A stretch of DNA of 50,090 bases from Paenibacillus tianmuensis (GTDB lineage Bacteria > Bacillota > Bacilli > Paenibacillales > NBRC-103111), in the NCBI RefSeq assembly GCF_900100345.1, contig NZ_FMTT01000048.1, forward strand, positions 1-50,090, in the 5' to 3' direction. How positions within the stretch are numbered: position 1 is the first letter of the stretch; each line of letters begins with the position of its first letter. A program made the translations under genes and the position numbers. The notes under the pieces are model-generated. The model saw only the letters and a list, made by a program, of their open reading frames with translations. It was not told where the DNA came from and searched no databases. Below are positions 48,638-50,090 of this stretch, in pieces.

Positions 48638-48789
48638 CCGTCCGCTGCCTCCTACCAAACTTAGTGGAATTCATTATACCATGATTGAGATCAAGAGAAT
48701 ATGCAGGTGAAATTGAGATGAAGGGGGCGAATAAGGTATAGTTTTGATAAAAGAGCAGCTGAGGCTGGAGAAAAGGGAGAGGACGGCAC

Positions 48790-49731
48790 GTGATCATTCG
48801 TCGGCGGTATGAAAATTTGGACGGCAGCCAAAATCGCAAAAAGCTGGCCCATCTGCACCGATGGCGAAAAGAGCGCAAAGCGAAAATCAAAGACTTGTCC
48901 TACCGCGTGCCGCAGGCCGAAGCGCGGCAGCTCGATTACTTGCGTAGCAACCGGACGCAGCCGACCGCTACTTGGATCGGGCACTCGACGTTTTTGCTGC
49001 AGATGGAGGGCCAAAATCTGATTACCGACCCGGTATGGGCGACCCGGATGGGGTTGGAGAAGCGCCTTGCGCCACCTGGTTTACGATTGGAGGAGCTCCC
49101 GCTGATCGACGCGGTGCTGTTGTCACATAGTCATTATGACCATATGCACCTGCCGACGCTGCGGCAGCTTGCCCGGGCCAACGCCCGAATGCAGCTTTTT
49201 GTCCCGGCCGGGCTGGGGGCCAAGCTGCGCTCCTGCGGGTTCGCGCACGTAACCGAGGCCAACTGGTGGGAAGAGCTTCGGCTAGGCTCACTGGAGCTGC
49301 ATTTTGTTCCGGCGCAGCATTGGACACGCCGCACGCTGTTCGATATGAATACGTCACATTGGGGCGGCTGGATCGTTCGGCCGACGAACCACGGCGGGGA
49401 GCGGCTCGCGATCTATTTTGCCGGGGATAGCGGGTATTTCCCGGGCTTTAAGCTGATCGGTGATCGCTTTCCGATTAAGTGGGCGTTGATGCCGATCGGC
49501 GCCTACGAGCCGGAATGGTTTATGTCCCAGCAGCACGTGAGCCCCGAACAGGCAGTTCAGGCGTTCCTCGACTGTGGGGCCGAGCTGTTCGTGCCGATGC
49601 ATTACGGCGCGTTCCGGCTCGCGGACGACACGCCGCGCGAGGCGCTCGACCGTCTGTTCGCGGAATGGGCGCGGCGGCAGCTTGAGCCGGAGCGGCTGCG
49701 GGTGCTGCTTTTCGGGGAGACGCTGCGGTAA
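48790..49731 (+). CDS. MBL-fold hydrolase of the NAPE-PLD/UlaG-like group
   Basis: 313 residues from GTG 48790, with GGGAGAGGA upstream. The metal site is VLLSHSHYDHMHLPTL (HxHxDH), then HFVPAQHWTRR and YFAGDSGYF (bridging Asp), and PMHYGAF (final His). The TWIGHSTFLLQMEGQNLITD block (about 61-80) is typical of the NAPE-hydrolysing phospholipase D-like cluster. The basic first 35 residues extend beyond the fold. No signal peptide. Substrate unknown, perhaps a phosphodiester lipid. Monocistronic; no clear terminator follows. Confidence 0.85.
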   Translation: MIIRRRYENLDGSQNRKKLAHLHRWRKERKAKIKDLSYRVPQAEARQLDYLRSNRTQPTATWIGHSTFLLQMEGQNLITDPVWATRMGLEKRLAPPGLRLEELPLIDAVLLSHSHYDHMHLPTLRQLARANARMQLFVPAGLGAKLRSCGFAHVTEANWWEELRLGSLELHFVPAQHWTRRTLFDMNTSHWGGWIVRPTNHGGERLAIYFAGDSGYFPGFKLIGDRFPIKWALMPIGAYEPEWFMSQQHVSPEQAVQAFLDCGAELFVPMHYGAFRLADDTPREALDRLFAEWARRQLEPERLRVLLFGETLR

Positions 49732-49820
49732 TAGCCTGGCGGGGCGCAAGATAGTCTGCACAAAACAGAAATGGCCTGCGTGCGCTAACTATATAAGTTG
49801 AACTAATGAATTCATTAGAA
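49732..49820. other. Boundary between host sequence and the IS630 element
   Basis: The GC-rich sequence turns AT-rich at about 49785. AACTATATAAGTTGAACTAATG begins there and may be the terminal inverted repeat of the IS630 element, which would flank a duplicated TA. The other end is outside the window. Confidence 0.35.
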
Positions 49821-50090
49821 TTAGAACCTAACACAAAGCCGATCTATGATCGACCACCGAGATTTCATGATTTCGTCCATAAACTGCTGAACATTGTTAC
49901 GGATTTCGGCCACCGTGTGATAGAACACATTGTTAATTACATCGGATTTCAGCCATTTCCATAACCCTTCAACAAGATTCAATTTCGGACTGTAAGGCGG
50001 CAGGAAAACCAGTTCGAGTCGGCCTTTCATCTCTTCCAAAAACGGCTGCAATAACTTGGCATGATGAATGCGAGCGTTATCCAACACGAT
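49821..50090 (-). mobile_element. IS630-family transposase, C-terminal part, runs off right edge
   Basis: 90 codons reading IVLDNARIHHAKLLQPFLEE, then LVFLPPYSPKLNLVEGLWKW, then KSDVINNVFYHTV and a tail ending RLCVRF with a stop at 49821. The Asp in VLDNARIHHA and the Glu in SPKLNLVEGLWKW are the second and third catalytic residues of DDE_3 transposases. The frame is uninterrupted, so this copy may be intact. Confidence 0.85.

Noticed and set aside
1..50090. tRNA, rRNA, riboswitch or CRISPR features
   Set aside because: No cloverleaf, conserved rRNA segment, riboswitch core or regular repeat-spacer series was recognised by eye on either strand.

Overview
The window reads as a chromosome segment of a spore-forming, low-temperature-typical Firmicute of the Paenibacillaceae type (Paenibacillus or Cohnella-like). 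The reasons are AGGAGG-type ribosome sites with frequent GTG and TTG starts, sporulation genes (CotS-like kinase, GerPA/PF-like and GerPC-like proteins, Tgl, YheC/YheD-like ATP-grasp, YjcZ-like microprotein), and a YesM/YesN-type two-component system beside a carbohydrate ABC importer. This is inference from gene content. No rRNA, tRNA or CRISPR array was seen.

Layout. 1-4500 is visibly AT-rich and looks acquired: an IS4 transposase running off the left edge, a secreted protein cut short next to it, an ECF sigma/anti-sigma pair (minus strand), decayed ISL3 and IS110 pieces, and a second ECF sigma with no visible anti-sigma. 4600-9150 carries a CotS-like kinase, a MarR/MFS efflux operon and a small alarmone synthetase. 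9400-17160 is a carbohydrate module: SGNH hydrolase, sensor kinase and AraC-type response regulator (minus), then a divergent lipoprotein plus two permeases (plus). 17270-24640 holds a frameshifted RNA-methylase-like gene, an LTA-synthase-like membrane enzyme, a spore germination/coat cluster with an Hsp20, a dGTPase and transglutaminase Tgl. 24660-32100 has a WYL regulator, a GGDEF protein, a histidine kinase relic, a nitroreductase, a DUF1992 protein, a YheC/YheD-like protein, CcdC, a broken YidC-like gene and two small genes. 32140-36690 has a possible ribbon-helix-helix protein, then GT2, RecQ and RNase H.

36800-39550 is a compact divergent unit: an XRE-cupin regulator facing a metallo-beta-lactamase-fold hydrolase and an alpha/beta hydrolase, with inverted repeats in the shared intergenic region. 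It is the best candidate here for an uncharacterised small system. 40100-43360 is a gene graveyard (DUF6809-like, LysR, LacI, XRE and unidentified fragments) around one intact PRISE-type reductase. 43600-47520 encodes a BmrC/BmrD-like heterodimeric multidrug ABC exporter with one degenerate ATP site. The right end has a YjcZ-like microprotein, thiamine pyrophosphokinase, an NAPE-PLD-like metallo-hydrolase and an IS630 transposase running off the edge.

Working together: the sensor kinase and AraC regulator probably control the adjacent importer, with the SGNH esterase removing acyl groups from the imported glycan or its polymer. The GerP-like, Tgl, CotS-like and YheC-like genes all point to spore coat assembly, and CATA-type -10 motifs lie upstream of three of them. 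MarR/MFS, BmrCD and the nitroreductase form a drug and quinone resistance layer.
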